The notes under the pieces: generated by a model
Databases searched by the model: none
What the model was told of the DNA's origin: nothing
What the model saw: the letters and a program-made list of their open reading frames with translations, nothing else
Translations under genes and position numbers: made by a program
Shown: positions 42,658 through 54,477 of the stretch, piece after piece
Layout: every line of letters begins with the position of its first letter
Position numbering within the stretch: the stretch's first letter is position 1
Assembly (NCBI GenBank): GCA_029210565.1
Contig: JARGFQ010000009.1
Coordinates: 62,001-126,000, forward strand
Origin: Bacteroidales bacterium
Lineage (GTDB): Bacteria > Bacteroidota > Bacteroidia > Bacteroidales > VadinHA17
Length of the DNA stretch: 64,000 nt
Direction: 5' to 3'

Positions 42658-43149
42658 ATGTTGACCAAGAAAGTAGAAGATATCTGCAACAGGCAGATAG
42701 AAAGAGAAGGATACTCTTCAAACCTTTACCTTGCCATGGCTTCATGGGCAGAGAACAAGGGTATGGCCGGTATTGCCGGCTGGCTGTATCTGCAGGCTGA
42801 CGAAGAGAGGCAGCACATGCTCAAATTCATCAAATATGTGAATGAGCGCGGCGGATGTGCATGCATCCCTGCCTTCAAGCAGCCGCCGGTGAAATACAAG
42901 GGCGTAGCGGAGATGTTCAAAGAGGTGCTTAAGCATGAGCAGTTTATCACCGCCAGCATCAACGAGGTGCTTGCCACAGCCATAGCTGAAAACGATTATG
43001 CCACAACCAACTGGATACAGTGGTTCGTTGAGGAGCAGCTGGAAGAGGAGAGCGGCGTACAGCTCATACTCGACAAGCTTTCAATGGCCGGCGAACATGG
43101 GCTCTATTTCCTCGACCGTGATATCATGAGACTGAGGGGAGAGAATTAA
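42658..43149 (+). CDS. ftnA: Ferritin (FtnA-type)
   Basis: A 163-residue iron-storage ferritin. The ferroxidase residues fall where the family has them: E17, E50 (with E49), H53 in QADEERQHM, and further Glu in LKHEQFITASINEV and EEQLEEES. It lacks the heme-binding features of bacterioferritin. MLTKKVEDICNRQIEREGYS is a typical start. An intrinsic terminator stands 40 bases behind the stop, so the gene is its own unit. Confidence 0.95.
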   Translation: MLTKKVEDICNRQIEREGYSSNLYLAMASWAENKGMAGIAGWLYLQADEERQHMLKFIKYVNERGGCACIPAFKQPPVKYKGVAEMFKEVLKHEQFITASINEVLATAIAENDYATTNWIQWFVEEQLEEESGVQLILDKLSMAGEHGLYFLDRDIMRLRGEN

Positions 43150-43188
43150 TACCCTCCCTTACATAGTTCAATGCGGATTATTACTTCA

Positions 43189-43217
43189 GGCTGCTGCAGA
43201 TTCGCAGCAGCCTTTTA
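43189..43217 (+). terminator. Rho-independent terminator of ftnA
   Basis: GGCTGCTGC (43189-43197), loop AGATTC, GCAGCAGCC (43204-43212), then TTTTATATT. Nine perfect pairs followed by a T-rich tail. Confidence 0.88.
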
Positions 43218-43313
43218 TATTGCCGGTGACCCGGTACTTACCCGGCGATATTTCCCGCTGATGCTCTTCCCGGTTTATACAACTGCCGCAACCCCTGAAC
43301 CGGAAAAAAGTAT

Positions 43314-43321
43314 TAATTTTG
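43314..43321 (+). promoter_or_regulatory. -7 promoter element TAATTTTG of secA
   Basis: TAATTTTG matches the consensus; the secA ATG is 25 bases downstream. Confidence 0.5.
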
Positions 43322-43345
43322 CGAATGTTTTTAAAAACAACGTAA

Positions 43346-46300
43346 ATGAGCTTCGTCAATAAGATACTGTCATTCTTTCTGGGTAACAAGGAGGTTCGTG
43401 ACCTTAAGGAGATAAATCCGTTCGTGGCAAAGATCGGAAATGAAAGCTCCCTGATTACCTCTCTTTCGAATGACGCCCTCCGCGATAAAACAGCGGAACT
43501 GAAACAGATGATTAACGATTATTTCACTGATGAGGAGAAGCAGGTCAGGGAAATCAGGGTCACTGCAGAAAAGGAGGAGGATGTTAACCGGAAAGAAGAG
43601 CTTTACAACCAGATAGATAAGATAGACAAGCTTATACTTGAAAAAATTGAGGAGAAACTTGACGAGCTGCTGCCTGTTGCCTTTGCCATAGTCAAGGAGA
43701 CAGCACGACGGTTCAAGGAAAACGAGATGCTGGAGGTCACGGCAAGAGAGTGGGACCGTGATCTCGCTGCAACGAGACCCTCAATAACCGTTAAGGGAGA
43801 CAAGGCTTACTGGAATAACCGCTGGATGGCCGGAGGAAACGAGATTCAGTGGGATATGGTCCATTATGATGTGCAGCTCATTGGCGGAGTGGCACTCCAT
43901 AAGGGTAAGATTGCCGAGATGGCTACCGGTGAGGGAAAGACCCTCGTCGCTACCCTGCCGGTATTCCTTAATGCCTTGGCAGGCCGCGGTGTACATATCG
44001 TCACGGTGAACGACTACCTCTCAAAACGCGACTCCGAATGGATGGGCCCCCTCTATGAATTCCACGGACTGACGGTCGACTGCATCGACAAGCATGAGCC
44101 TAACTCACCGGCACGGCGCAAGGCCTACAACTCCGACATCACGTTCGGGACCAACAACGAATTCGGGTTTGACTACCTGCGTGACAACATGGCCATCAAC
44201 CCTGAAGACCTCGTGCAGAGAAAGCACCATTACGCCATTGTTGATGAGGTTGACTCAGTGCTGATTGATGACGCCAGAACACCGCTCATCATATCGGGAC
44301 CCACGGCCAAGAGTGAAAACCTCCAGTTCGATGAGTTCAAACATAAGGTCGAAAAACTGGTGAGTGCTCAGAGAAAACTCGTCACACAGTTGCTGGCCGA
44401 CGCAAAGAGACTTATCAACGAAGGCGACAATGAGAAGGGGGGACTGCTGCTGCTGAGGGCCTACAAGGGACTCCCTAGAAACAGCGCACTAATCAAATAC
44501 CTCAGTGAAGAGGGGGTGAGAACACTCCTTCAGAAGACGGAAAACTTCTACATGCAGAACAACTCCAAGGAGATGCCCAAGGTCACAGAAGAACTCTACT
44601 TCGTGATCGATGAGAAGGGCAACTCCATTGAGCTCACGGAGAAGGGTCATGACCTGATATCTACCTCGGTTGAGGATGCAAGCTTCTTTGTGCTGCCTGA
44701 TGTCGGCTCCATGGTCGCAGAGATAGAGAAGACCGTCAAGGATGACATGGAGCGGATGAGAGCCAAGGACGAACTGCTGAAGGATTTTGCGGTCAAGTCG
44801 GAACGAGTCCACACCATGACCCAGCTGATGAAGGCATACACTCTCTTTGAGAAGGATGTGGAGTATGTCGTCATGGATAACAAGGTGAAGATCGTCGATG
44901 AACAGACAGGACGTATCCTTGAAGGGAGACGTTATTCAGACGGGCTTCATCAGGCCATTGAAGCCAAGGAGAATGTCAAGGTTGAAGCCTCCACCCAGAC
45001 CTACGCTACCATCACCCTGCAGAACTACTTCAGGATGTACCACAAGCTGGCCGGTATGACCGGTACGGCCATTACCGAAGCGGGAGAGTTCTGGAATATC
45101 TATAAGCTTGACGTTGTGGTCATTCCTACCAACGTTAAGGTGATAAGGAACGACCATGAAGACCTGGTTTACAAAACCAAGCGGGAAAAATACAATGCTG
45201 TCATTGACGAGATAGTCAAGCTCAACAGTCAGGGCAGACCGATACTGGTTGGTACCACCTCCGTTGAGATCTCTGAGCTGCTCAGTCGTATGCTCAAGAT
45301 GAAGGGGCTGAAGCATAACGTGCTTAACGCCAAGCTGCACCAGAGAGAGGCAGAGATCGTCCTTGAGGCAGGAAAGACGGGTACCATCACCATAGCAACA
45401 AACATGGCAGGTCGGGGTACTGACATCAAGCTGACGCCGGAAGTGAAGAAGGCAGGCGGACTGGCCATAATCGGTACGGAACGGCACGAATCGCGCCGTG
45501 TTGACAGGCAGCTGAGAGGACGCGCCGGCCGCCAGGGAGACCCGGGATCGTCACAGTTCTTCGTTTCACTCGAGGATGACCTGATGCGACTCTTCGGGTC
45601 GGAGAGGATATCCGGCATCATGGACAGACTGGGACTGAAGGAGGGGGAGATGATACAACACCAGATGATCACCAAGTCCATTGAAAGAGCCCAGAAAAAG
45701 GTGGAGGAGAATAACTTCGGCATCAGGAAGAGACTGCTTGAATATGACGATGTCATGAACTCCCAGCGCGAGGTGATCTACAGCAAGAGACGCCACGCCC
45801 TCCTCGGTGAGAGACTGGGAGTCGATATTGCCAATATGATGTATGACGTCACCGAACAGATCGTCAACACCAGCAAGGATGACTCCGACTTCGAAGAGTT
45901 CCAGTTCTCCCTCATAAGATCACTGTCAGTAGACTCTCCGGTAGATAAGGGTGATTTCAACAAAAACAATAACCAGGAGATAACCGATGTCGTCTATGAT
46001 AAGGTGCTCTATGCCTACCGTCGGAAAGGAGAGGTGATCGCTTCTACCGCACTCCCCATCCTGAAAGATGTGTATGAAAGGATGTCAGCTACGTATGAGA
46101 ATGTAGTAGTGCCTATCACTGACGGGGTCAGGACATATAACGTCATTACCAACCTGAAAGGCGCCGTGGAGAGCGAAGGCAAAGAACTGCTTCGCTCATA
46201 TGAGAAGACCTCGGTGCTGGCTACCATAGATGAAGCGTGGAAGGAGCACCTCAGGGAGATGGATGACCTTAAACAGTCAGTGCAGAATGCTACCTATGAA

Positions 46301-46666
46301 CAGAAAGATCCCCTCCTGATTTATAAGTTCGAATCCTTTGAGCTCTTCAAGACTATGATCAACAAGGTCAACCAGGATGTGGTCAGCCTGCTGATGAAAG
46401 GAACCATACCGGTTGCTTCACCTGACAATGTCAGAGAGGCACAACGTCGCAAACAGGCTGACATGAGCAGACTGAAGACGCAGAAAAGCGACTATGACAG
46501 CTACGGCGGCAGCGGTGGTGGTGCACCAGAAAAGAGACAACAACAGATGGCCCCGGTGAGAGTTGAAAAGAAAGTGGGAAGAAACGATCCCTGTCCATGC
46601 GGTAGCGGCAAGAAGTACAAGCATTGTCACGGTAAGAATCTTGGCGATTCTGCGGGTGCCCAGTAA
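43346..46666 (+). CDS. secA: Preprotein translocase ATPase SecA
   Basis: A 1106-residue motor of the Sec pathway, longer than the E. coli protein (901) because of insertions usual in Bacteroidetes. The ATP site is [18 protein letters not shown]-like motif is [33 protein letters not shown] and [23 protein letters not shown] belong to the second helicase half (quoted in pieces). An insertion at about 340-400 follows [15 protein letters not shown]. The C-terminal zinc tail is [16 protein letters not shown]. The start agrees with the promoter at 43314. Confidence 0.97.
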   Translation: MSFVNKILSFFLGNKEVRDLKEINPFVAKIGNESSLITSLSNDALRDKTAELKQMINDYFTDEEKQVREIRVTAEKEEDVNRKEELYNQIDKIDKLILEKIEEKLDELLPVAFAIVKETARRFKENEMLEVTAREWDRDLAATRPSITVKGDKAYWNNRWMAGGNEIQWDMVHYDVQLIGGVALHKGKIAEMATGEGKTLVATLPVFLNALAGRGVHIVTVNDYLSKRDSEWMGPLYEFHGLTVDCIDKHEPNSPARRKAYNSDITFGTNNEFGFDYLRDNMAINPEDLVQRKHHYAIVDEVDSVLIDDARTPLIISGPTAKSENLQFDEFKHKVEKLVSAQRKLVTQLLADAKRLINEGDNEKGGLLLLRAYKGLPRNSALIKYLSEEGVRTLLQKTENFYMQNNSKEMPKVTEELYFVIDEKGNSIELTEKGHDLISTSVEDASFFVLPDVGSMVAEIEKTVKDDMERMRAKDELLKDFAVKSERVHTMTQLMKAYTLFEKDVEYVVMDNKVKIVDEQTGRILEGRRYSDGLHQAIEAKENVKVEASTQTYATITLQNYFRMYHKLAGMTGTAITEAGEFWNIYKLDVVVIPTNVKVIRNDHEDLVYKTKREKYNAVIDEIVKLNSQGRPILVGTTSVEISELLSRMLKMKGLKHNVLNAKLHQREAEIVLEAGKTGTITIATNMAGRGTDIKLTPEVKKAGGLAIIGTERHESRRVDRQLRGRAGRQGDPGSSQFFVSLEDDLMRLFGSERISGIMDRLGLKEGEMIQHQMITKSIERAQKKVEENNFGIRKRLLEYDDVMNSQREVIYSKRRHALLGERLGVDIANMMYDVTEQIVNTSKDDSDFEEFQFSLIRSLSVDSPVDKGDFNKNNNQEITDVVYDKVLYAYRRKGEVIASTALPILKDVYERMSATYENVVVPITDGVRTYNVITNLKGAVESEGKELLRSYEKTSVLATIDEAWKEHLREMDDLKQSVQNATYEQKDPLLIYKFESFELFKTMINKVNQDVVSLLMKGTIPVASPDNVREAQRRKQADMSRLKTQKSDYDSYGGSGGGAPEKRQQQMAPVRVEKKVGRNDPCPCGSGKKYKHCHGKNLGDSAGAQ

Positions 46667-46688
46667 TAATTCCGAGGTGGATTGAGTG

Positions 46689-47255
46689 TCAGGCCCTCGT
46701 CTCAGGGGTGCTGATCATTGCCAGGTATAAAATCGCCTGCTCAATGAACGAGGCTATGCTGAATGGCTTCGGGGTTCTTAGCATCAGGTCGTAAGGCGAC
46801 TTCTCAGGCTCGGTAGCTATGTCGGGACCCACCTTCATGGGCGCTGACGAGAGGGAGACAACAGCGTTAAGCTGAAAGAGTGCATCGGGATTGATGTCAA
46901 TAATCAGGTCAAATTTTGAAGATATGAAATTTCGGGCATCCTCTGAATTTGGTATATAAAGCCAGTTAAGGTCACTCTGCCTGAGAAACTTCATGTAGGT
47001 GATGCCTGTAAGCCTGTCAGGGACGGTTTTACCGTGTATCCAGACCAGCACCTCAACGCTTTTGCCGGCTTGCGTAAGCTCCCTGGTCAATGCAGCCAGG
47101 TGCTGAAAATCATTTTCTGATGATGCATCCCAGAGTATCCCGACCCTCTTCACCTTTTCCAGGTTAAACTCCTGCCTGATTCTCCTGAAGGGCGATATGC
47201 GCCTCCGGATGATCATCCTGCCGACCTTAAGTCTGAGATTACCTAGAATTTCCAT
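46689..47255 (-). CDS. Conserved Bacteroidetes protein (DUF6913-like)
   Basis: A 188-residue protein without signal peptide or membrane segment. N-terminal basic stretch (MIIRRRISPFRRIRQEFNLE), then a Rossmann-like order of strands: VKRVGILWDASSENDFQHLAALT, KSVEVLVWIHGKTV, FDLIIDINPDALFQLNAVVSL, APMKVGPDIA. From memory this fits the DUF6913 family; I cannot check. The gene follows ligA by 49 bases on the same strand, in line with the usual neighbourhood. Function unknown. Confidence 0.65.
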   Translation of the reverse strand: MEILGNLRLKVGRMIIRRRISPFRRIRQEFNLEKVKRVGILWDASSENDFQHLAALTRELTQAGKSVEVLVWIHGKTVPDRLTGITYMKFLRQSDLNWLYIPNSEDARNFISSKFDLIIDINPDALFQLNAVVSLSSAPMKVGPDIATEPEKSPYDLMLRTPKPFSIASFIEQAILYLAMISTPETRA

Positions 47256-47304
47256 TGTTATGCAAACCTATATTTTTTTTGGATCATAGCGCATTGGGTC
47301 ACGA

Positions 47305-49341
<2,037 letters not shown>

Positions 49342-50466
49342 TCAGCTCCATCTGCCCGGGATCACTGTTCCGCAACTGCACCTTCCGTTTCTGATCTCAT
49401 CAGTGACGATCCTGAAACCACTCCTGTCAATCAGCTTCTTCCCGCATGACGGACAGAATGTATCGTCATGACCTGAGCCCGGCACGTTGCCCATGTATAC
49501 GAACTTAATACCTTCATCATGTGCAATCTTCACAGCGGTTTCCAGTATCTTAATCGGGGTGGGAGGCAGGTGCTCAAGCTTGTATTGGGGATGAAAACGG
49601 CTGAAATGCAGTGGTGTGTCGGCAAAGCCATTGTCATGCAGCCACCTGCACATCTCCCTTATCTCCCCCGGCTTGTCGGTCCAGCCCGGTATAACAAGAT
49701 TCGTGATCTCAAGCCAAACGCCCTCATCGCGGTATACCCTGAGGGCATCGAGGACCGGCTCGAGCCTGCCCCCGGTAAGCTTGAGATATGTACTGTCGCT
49801 GAACGATTTAAGATCGATGTTGGCGCCGTCGATATGCCTGCACAGATCTTTGAGAGGCTCCCTGTTTATATACCCGTTTGAAACCATTATGTTCCTGACG
49901 CCTTTCCCGTGCGCAACCCTGGATGTTTCATAAACATACTCGAAGAAGGTGACCGGCTCGGAGTAGGTGTAGGCTATGCTTTTGCATCCTCCGGTAATGG
50001 CCTGTGAAACTACATCCTCCGGGGGCATGTCGAAGTTTTTTGTCTTGTCGGGTGAGGTTTGCGAGATGGTCCAGTTCTGGCAGTTCAGGCAGGCAAAGTT
50101 GCAGCCGGCTGTTGCGATTGAGAAGACAGATGTGCCCGGGAGGAAGTGGTACAGCGGCTTCTTCTCCATGGGATCAATATTGGCTGCACAGGGATTGCCG
50201 AAGGCCATGGTGTACAGTTTTGACCTCCTTGCCACCCTGTTATGGCAGTCGCTCACCTCGCCCTCCTTAAGGGTGCACTCATTGGGGCATATCAGGCAGA
50301 CGACACCACGTGGACTCTGCTGCTGATACATGGCCAGTCTCTCATGTGAAGCCTGACCGGTGGCCTGCAGCGGAAGAGGAGTGATCATCCCGGCAGCAAC
50401 GGCGAGAGAACCCTTGCGGGTAAAGTCCCTCCTCGTTATCTTCTTTCCTTTCGCGGTGGCTGACAT
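49342..50466 (-). CDS. amrS: AmmeMemoRadiSam-system radical SAM enzyme with Tat signal
   Basis: A 374-residue enzyme related to pyruvate formate-lyase-activating enzymes. The iron-sulfur ligands are C122, C126, C129 in GCNFACLNCQNW. The N-terminal 40 residues carry a twin-arginine motif TRRDFTRK (11-18) and a hydrophobic stretch (GSLAVAAGMITPLPLQA), which predicts export in folded form. Other cysteine sets are C57, C60, C64, C74 (before the SAM core) and a C-terminal CPSC...CSC ribbon that may bind zinc or a second cluster. The family name is the AmmeMemoRadiSam system; substrate unknown. It lies 26 bases behind the SpeE-like gene and before ligA. Confidence 0.88.
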   Translation of the reverse strand: MSATAKGKKITRRDFTRKGSLAVAAGMITPLPLQATGQASHERLAMYQQQSPRGVVCLICPNECTLKEGEVSDCHNRVARRSKLYTMAFGNPCAANIDPMEKKPLYHFLPGTSVFSIATAGCNFACLNCQNWTISQTSPDKTKNFDMPPEDVVSQAITGGCKSIAYTYSEPVTFFEYVYETSRVAHGKGVRNIMVSNGYINREPLKDLCRHIDGANIDLKSFSDSTYLKLTGGRLEPVLDALRVYRDEGVWLEITNLVIPGWTDKPGEIREMCRWLHDNGFADTPLHFSRFHPQYKLEHLPPTPIKILETAVKIAHDEGIKFVYMGNVPGSGHDDTFCPSCGKKLIDRSGFRIVTDEIRNGRCSCGTVIPGRWS

Positions 50467-50492
50467 TGGTGTATCAGTTACGGATCATAAAA

Positions 50493-52904
50493 CTAATGCT
50501 TAATCACCACTGATGCAACAATACCAGAAACTAAAATGAGAGCTGCGAGAACGAAACAGGAGCCGGCAGTGCCTGCAAGAGGCACAACAATGGTGGCAAC
50601 GGTGAGATAACCCAGCGCCGCACCTGCAAGGTCTGAAGCATACACCGAACCGGTTGCTCCCCCGGCCCCGGATGTTGTAAGGATCCTGTAAACCGCACCT
50701 GTAACGAAACCTGCCACCGGAAGAAACAGAACGATTACCGCCGTAACCGTCCGGGGTGTTGCCGTAACAAGCGAGGGGCTCAGAAACCCTGCAGCAAGAT
50801 AAAGAGCCGCCAGAATCAACGTGCAGACTGAGAGTCTGGTCAGGGACAGTCGGTTACCCTGTGCCGCTCCGGCCGCCAGTCCCGCCATCAGCAGCGTCAG
50901 TATGATCGCTGACAGAATATAGATGTTGCCCACAGCGATCTGCAGGATGAATATCATAATCATGCCAAATCCTGCCAGCGCAGCTGACGAGGCGAACATC
51001 ATGAGACCTCCCCGGCGCGTGAAAAGGAACGGAATCAGAATTGAAATGGCGAGTAATAATATCATCTCTCCGCTGTTGCCCATTCTCTCCAGTGAAAGAA
51101 TATTAGCAAAGAGCGATGATACAGGCCTGAGGGCACTGTTCATGCCTGCCTCCCTGTCAACCTGCAGGATTATCTGTTCACTTCTCATCCTTATCTCTCC
51201 GTCTTCGAGATAGTCGCTGTTGACATAACTGTTTTCCAGTGAGCGCGATCCTGACAGACGCGATATAGCTGTGGTCACCGGATAATCAGAGGCCACGGTG
51301 TAAAGAGCAGAGCCGGGTATTACCGCTATGTGGGTAAAAACCTCGTTAAGGGCATTGTAGAGAGGGGAGAAGCTCTTCCTGTAACTTTCCGGAGAATAAT
51401 TGTAATAGGGCATGGGAGTGCACAGAAAGATACCTTCCTCAGACAGATGCTCCTTTACCAATCTGAAATATTCAACTGTATAGAACCTGTTGACCGAGAG
51501 GGTGGAGGGTGGAGGTATCAGCTGCACCACAGCATCATACACCTCCTCATCATCTCTCAGCTCTGTGATTGGGTCATGCCCCACCACGGTCACCTTCATG
51601 CCTCCGGCAACAGTGTCACGGGCGCCCTCAGCAATGATGACACCCGGGTCATGTTCCAGGTATATCAGCTCTTTGATATTATATTTCTCAAGCTCGGGCA
51701 GATGCTGGCGGAGACCTCCGGAGATCAGCATAACCTTTTCATAATTTTCCCTCTGAAGCAGTGCATAGTGAATGTTCTCCTCCCTGCTGACAACGTCGCT
51801 GCTGAAAAAGAGCGGCCTGTGATCGTAGAAGACGGTTTGCTCCCCACCGTATATGGCAGTGGTGATGTTGCCAAACGGTGTGTCAGTGCTCTTAACGGTC
51901 GTGACCCCGCGCAGGAGAAGGCTTCTTGCAGGCAGATCAGGATTTGCGATCATTATCAGGATAGCCAGGGGTATGAGTGAAAGCATCGATATCCTTGCTG
52001 CCCTGACAGTATATCCGAGCAGGGTCACTGAAACAACGGCGGCAAGCAGCAGTATCAGAAGATAAAGCTCGTAGTTAGGTACGTGAAGGGTTACAGTCAT
52101 TGCCGTAAGCACCCCGGCTGCCACCGACCCGGCGGTCTCAACACCGAAGCTGCCTCCGGGAGCCAGGCCTGAGGAGGCCTTCCTGATGACGGAGAGTCTG
52201 ATGAAAACCAGTGATGCTATGAAGGTAACAGGGGCAATACTGACCGCAAGTATGCCTGCTATCTGCAGCAATGTGGCTGTCTCGCCGCGGTTGAGTAGAA
52301 GGATGTTCATCAAAATGAAGGCGACAGGCGCCAGCGCCGTCGCGGCAAGCAGTGTCCAGATCATCCTTCTCACCTCAGTTATCCGCGACCGGTTGCCTGC
52401 TATGGCACCGGCAGCGGCGATGATCAGCCAGATCCACAGGAACAGTGCAGCCGACACTTCTGTTCCGCCACCCAGTATCACCGCCTCCCGCATCATGATA
52501 AACTGCGACGATGAGCTGACAAAGCCCGTGAGCAGGAGAAGCATGGATGAACGCTTCATCGGAATCAGGTCCGGGGAGTCACCTTCAAAGACAGCCTCGC
52601 TGCCTCTGCTAAAATAGTATCTGAGATTACGCACAAGATGAATGACGACCATAAAGGTCATCGAAATACCGGCTTCAACATGCCAGTTCAGCAGCTGATC
52701 ATAAAACGGTATGTCCCACCTGTAGGTTATCTTCAGGGCCATGAAGAGGCCAAAAAGCCCTGTCATCGTGAAAGCTACGAGCAACACCCAGTTCCAGATG
52801 CGGCGGTGCGATTGCCTGGCGGTGAACCCTGTTGAAGAGAGGTAAAGCGTGTAGAGATAGAATGCCAGGACTGTCAGTCCTATGGGAATGACATGGTATG
52901 TCAT
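50493..52904 (-). CDS. Polytopic SpeE-like membrane protein with heme-type N-terminal hairpin
   Basis: An 803-residue inner-membrane protein. Residues 1-100 have three membrane helices with H33, H75 and H89; LLNWHVEAGISMTFMVVIHL followed by VRNLRYYF resembles the DUF4405-type bis-His helix. Then several helices lead to a spermidine-synthase-like globular part (about 360-560): VMLISGGLRQHLPELEKY, LIYLEHDPGVIIAEGA, NRFYTVEYFRLVKEHLSEEG. Where polyamine synthases have a catalytic Asp (D-x-x-D-P), here the text is LIPPPSTLS, so aminopropyl transfer is doubtful. Another seven or so helices form the C-terminus. It overlaps the Memo-AMMECR1 stop by four bases. The protein is probably a partner of the radical SAM and Memo proteins. 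Confidence 0.75.
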   Translation of the reverse strand: MTYHVIPIGLTVLAFYLYTLYLSSTGFTARQSHRRIWNWVLLVAFTMTGLFGLFMALKITYRWDIPFYDQLLNWHVEAGISMTFMVVIHLVRNLRYYFSRGSEAVFEGDSPDLIPMKRSSMLLLLTGFVSSSSQFIMMREAVILGGGTEVSAALFLWIWLIIAAAGAIAGNRSRITEVRRMIWTLLAATALAPVAFILMNILLLNRGETATLLQIAGILAVSIAPVTFIASLVFIRLSVIRKASSGLAPGGSFGVETAGSVAAGVLTAMTVTLHVPNYELYLLILLLAAVVSVTLLGYTVRAARISMLSLIPLAILIMIANPDLPARSLLLRGVTTVKSTDTPFGNITTAIYGGEQTVFYDHRPLFFSSDVVSREENIHYALLQRENYEKVMLISGGLRQHLPELEKYNIKELIYLEHDPGVIIAEGARDTVAGGMKVTVVGHDPITELRDDEEVYDAVVQLIPPPSTLSVNRFYTVEYFRLVKEHLSEEGIFLCTPMPYYNYSPESYRKSFSPLYNALNEVFTHIAVIPGSALYTVASDYPVTTAISRLSGSRSLENSYVNSDYLEDGEIRMRSEQIILQVDREAGMNSALRPVSSLFANILSLERMGNSGEMILLLAISILIPFLFTRRGGLMMFASSAALAGFGMIMIFILQIAVGNIYILSAIILTLLMAGLAAGAAQGNRLSLTRLSVCTLILAALYLAAGFLSPSLVTATPRTVTAVIVLFLPVAGFVTGAVYRILTTSGAGGATGSVYASDLAGAALGYLTVATIVVPLAGTAGSCFVLAALILVSGIVASVVIKH

Positions 52905-54415
52905 TTATCACCCTTTTCGCCAAAGACGTAGGCTTCGTAGACAAATATCTCACAGTTTCTGTCTTTCCATCCGTCCCAGCCGATACCTGCCTTGTCACGC
53001 GCACAGTAACCCAGAAACTGTTCAGCATTCCATCCTCTTTCGGAGGCAACCTGCGGGAGGAGCGTGCCTGTTCTCATGCCGTGCTTCAGATAGATGCCGT
53101 GTGTTCCGATCTTTATCTCGTCTGCCCGCCTGACCTTACTCATCGGTCCCAGTACAGATATCTCAAGCTCTGTCAGCGGGTACTCTGCAGCTGTCAGCGC
53201 CGGGAACCTGGGGTCACCGAACGCCGCCTCCATAGCCATCTGACCTATGACCTCCCATAGAGGCTCTGATGAGGTGAAGCGGCCAATGCAGCCTCTCAGC
53301 TCACCCCTTTTCGTTATCGTGACGAAGGCTCCCAGCGGCTCCCGGAGACGGGGGGTGATCTTCGAGGGGTCCACGGCATCGGGAGACCGTCCATAGAGCC
53401 TTGCAGAGATGGCATCACGGGCGATGGCCAGCAAGGTGCTCTTCTCTCCAGCGGTGAGCAGAAACTTTTCTCCAGACTCGGATGGCTTCTCTGCCGCAAC
53501 ACTCTTTTTCTCCACCACGATGGCATTGTAACCTACCACCTCATCCCTGCTGCCGCGCGGCGAGTCACCAGAATTGGTGTAACCGGCCTTCCGGTACGAA
53601 AGCTCTGCCTGCCCTTCAGACAGATAGAGAAGCACGAGTCCTGCCGGCCAACCACACATTGCCGTCACCAGATTGTCGGTGCCGGACGACTCGATGGCTT
53701 TGACAGTTTTCAAAAAGTTGTCAGGGTCACGCTTGATGATGGCTTCACCAGTGAGCCTGTCAACCCTGCGGGCATCGTCATATGAGGGATAGTGGGAGAA
53801 GTCGCTGCTGATGACGAATAGGTTGCGGTCGTTGAACCATGGCTGCAACCCCCTGGCCACAGCCTTGAGAACGGTGGCGTTCCGTGTGCCGATAAGGATG
53901 GGCACAACTGCAGGCTGATGGTCAAAATGATACTGTATGAAGGGAAGCTCCACCTCCAGAGAGTGCTCGGGACCATGGGCGTCATCATGCTCAATGAACC
54001 ACCTGTTGGTTGCCCTGAGCTTCTCTCCCGCCTCCCGGTTGACCTTTATCTTTCCAAGTGGAGTAACCATGTCACCGGAGGTGAATACCGCTGCACCCTC
54101 GAAGGCATACCTGTGGCTTACTCCTATAAGAAAAATATTGTCGTAGACAGCCCCTGAAGGCACGGCAGCAAAACCCGCAGCAGCTGTGCGTCCCGAAAAA
54201 ACATAGCCGGCATGCGGCACAATCAGCGCCATGACCCTTACCCCCGGCCGTGGAGCGCCGGCCTCCGCAAAACAAGCTGCGAGCTCATTACGGAGAGCAC
54301 CAACCGCGGCAGGATAAAAGCTGCCGGATACGGCAGGCTGCCTGTCATAACCCTGTCCGAATATTTTCATAGGCGATAGTGTTAACGCAACCAGAATTAT
54401 ACCAACAGTCTTCAT
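52901..54415 (-). CDS. Fused Memo - AMMECR1 protein of the AmmeMemoRadiSam system
   Basis: A 504-residue exported protein with signal peptide MKTVGIILVALTLSPMKIFGQ. Residues about 25-305 are a Memo-like domain (extradiol dioxygenase class III fold) with candidate metal ligands H68 (VPHAGYVFSG), H101 (GVSHRYAF), H208 (SSDFSHYP) and C254 (TAMCGWPAG), which line up with the human MEMO1 metal site. Residues about 325-500 are an AMMECR1 domain with the family signature LRGCIGRF at 373-380 and DPRFPALTAAEYPLTELEIS. These are separate genes in many genomes; here they share one chain. First gene of the operon (SpeE-like, radical SAM, ligA behind it). Confidence 0.9.
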   Translation of the reverse strand: MKTVGIILVALTLSPMKIFGQGYDRQPAVSGSFYPAAVGALRNELAACFAEAGAPRPGVRVMALIVPHAGYVFSGRTAAAGFAAVPSGAVYDNIFLIGVSHRYAFEGAAVFTSGDMVTPLGKIKVNREAGEKLRATNRWFIEHDDAHGPEHSLEVELPFIQYHFDHQPAVVPILIGTRNATVLKAVARGLQPWFNDRNLFVISSDFSHYPSYDDARRVDRLTGEAIIKRDPDNFLKTVKAIESSGTDNLVTAMCGWPAGLVLLYLSEGQAELSYRKAGYTNSGDSPRGSRDEVVGYNAIVVEKKSVAAEKPSESGEKFLLTAGEKSTLLAIARDAISARLYGRSPDAVDPSKITPRLREPLGAFVTITKRGELRGCIGRFTSSEPLWEVIGQMAMEAAFGDPRFPALTAAEYPLTELEISVLGPMSKVRRADEIKIGTHGIYLKHGMRTGTLLPQVASERGWNAEQFLGYCARDKAGIGWDGWKDRNCEIFVYEAYVFGEKGDK

Positions 54416-54477
54416 GAAACAGCTGTTACAACCTGTAAAGTTAAACCAAAAACCGGTAAAAAACGAGGAAGTGGCGA

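Noticed and set aside
51330..51980. 216-codon plus-strand open frame
   Set aside because: It is antisense to the SpeE-like membrane gene, with no family signal; high-GC third positions of the real gene create it.
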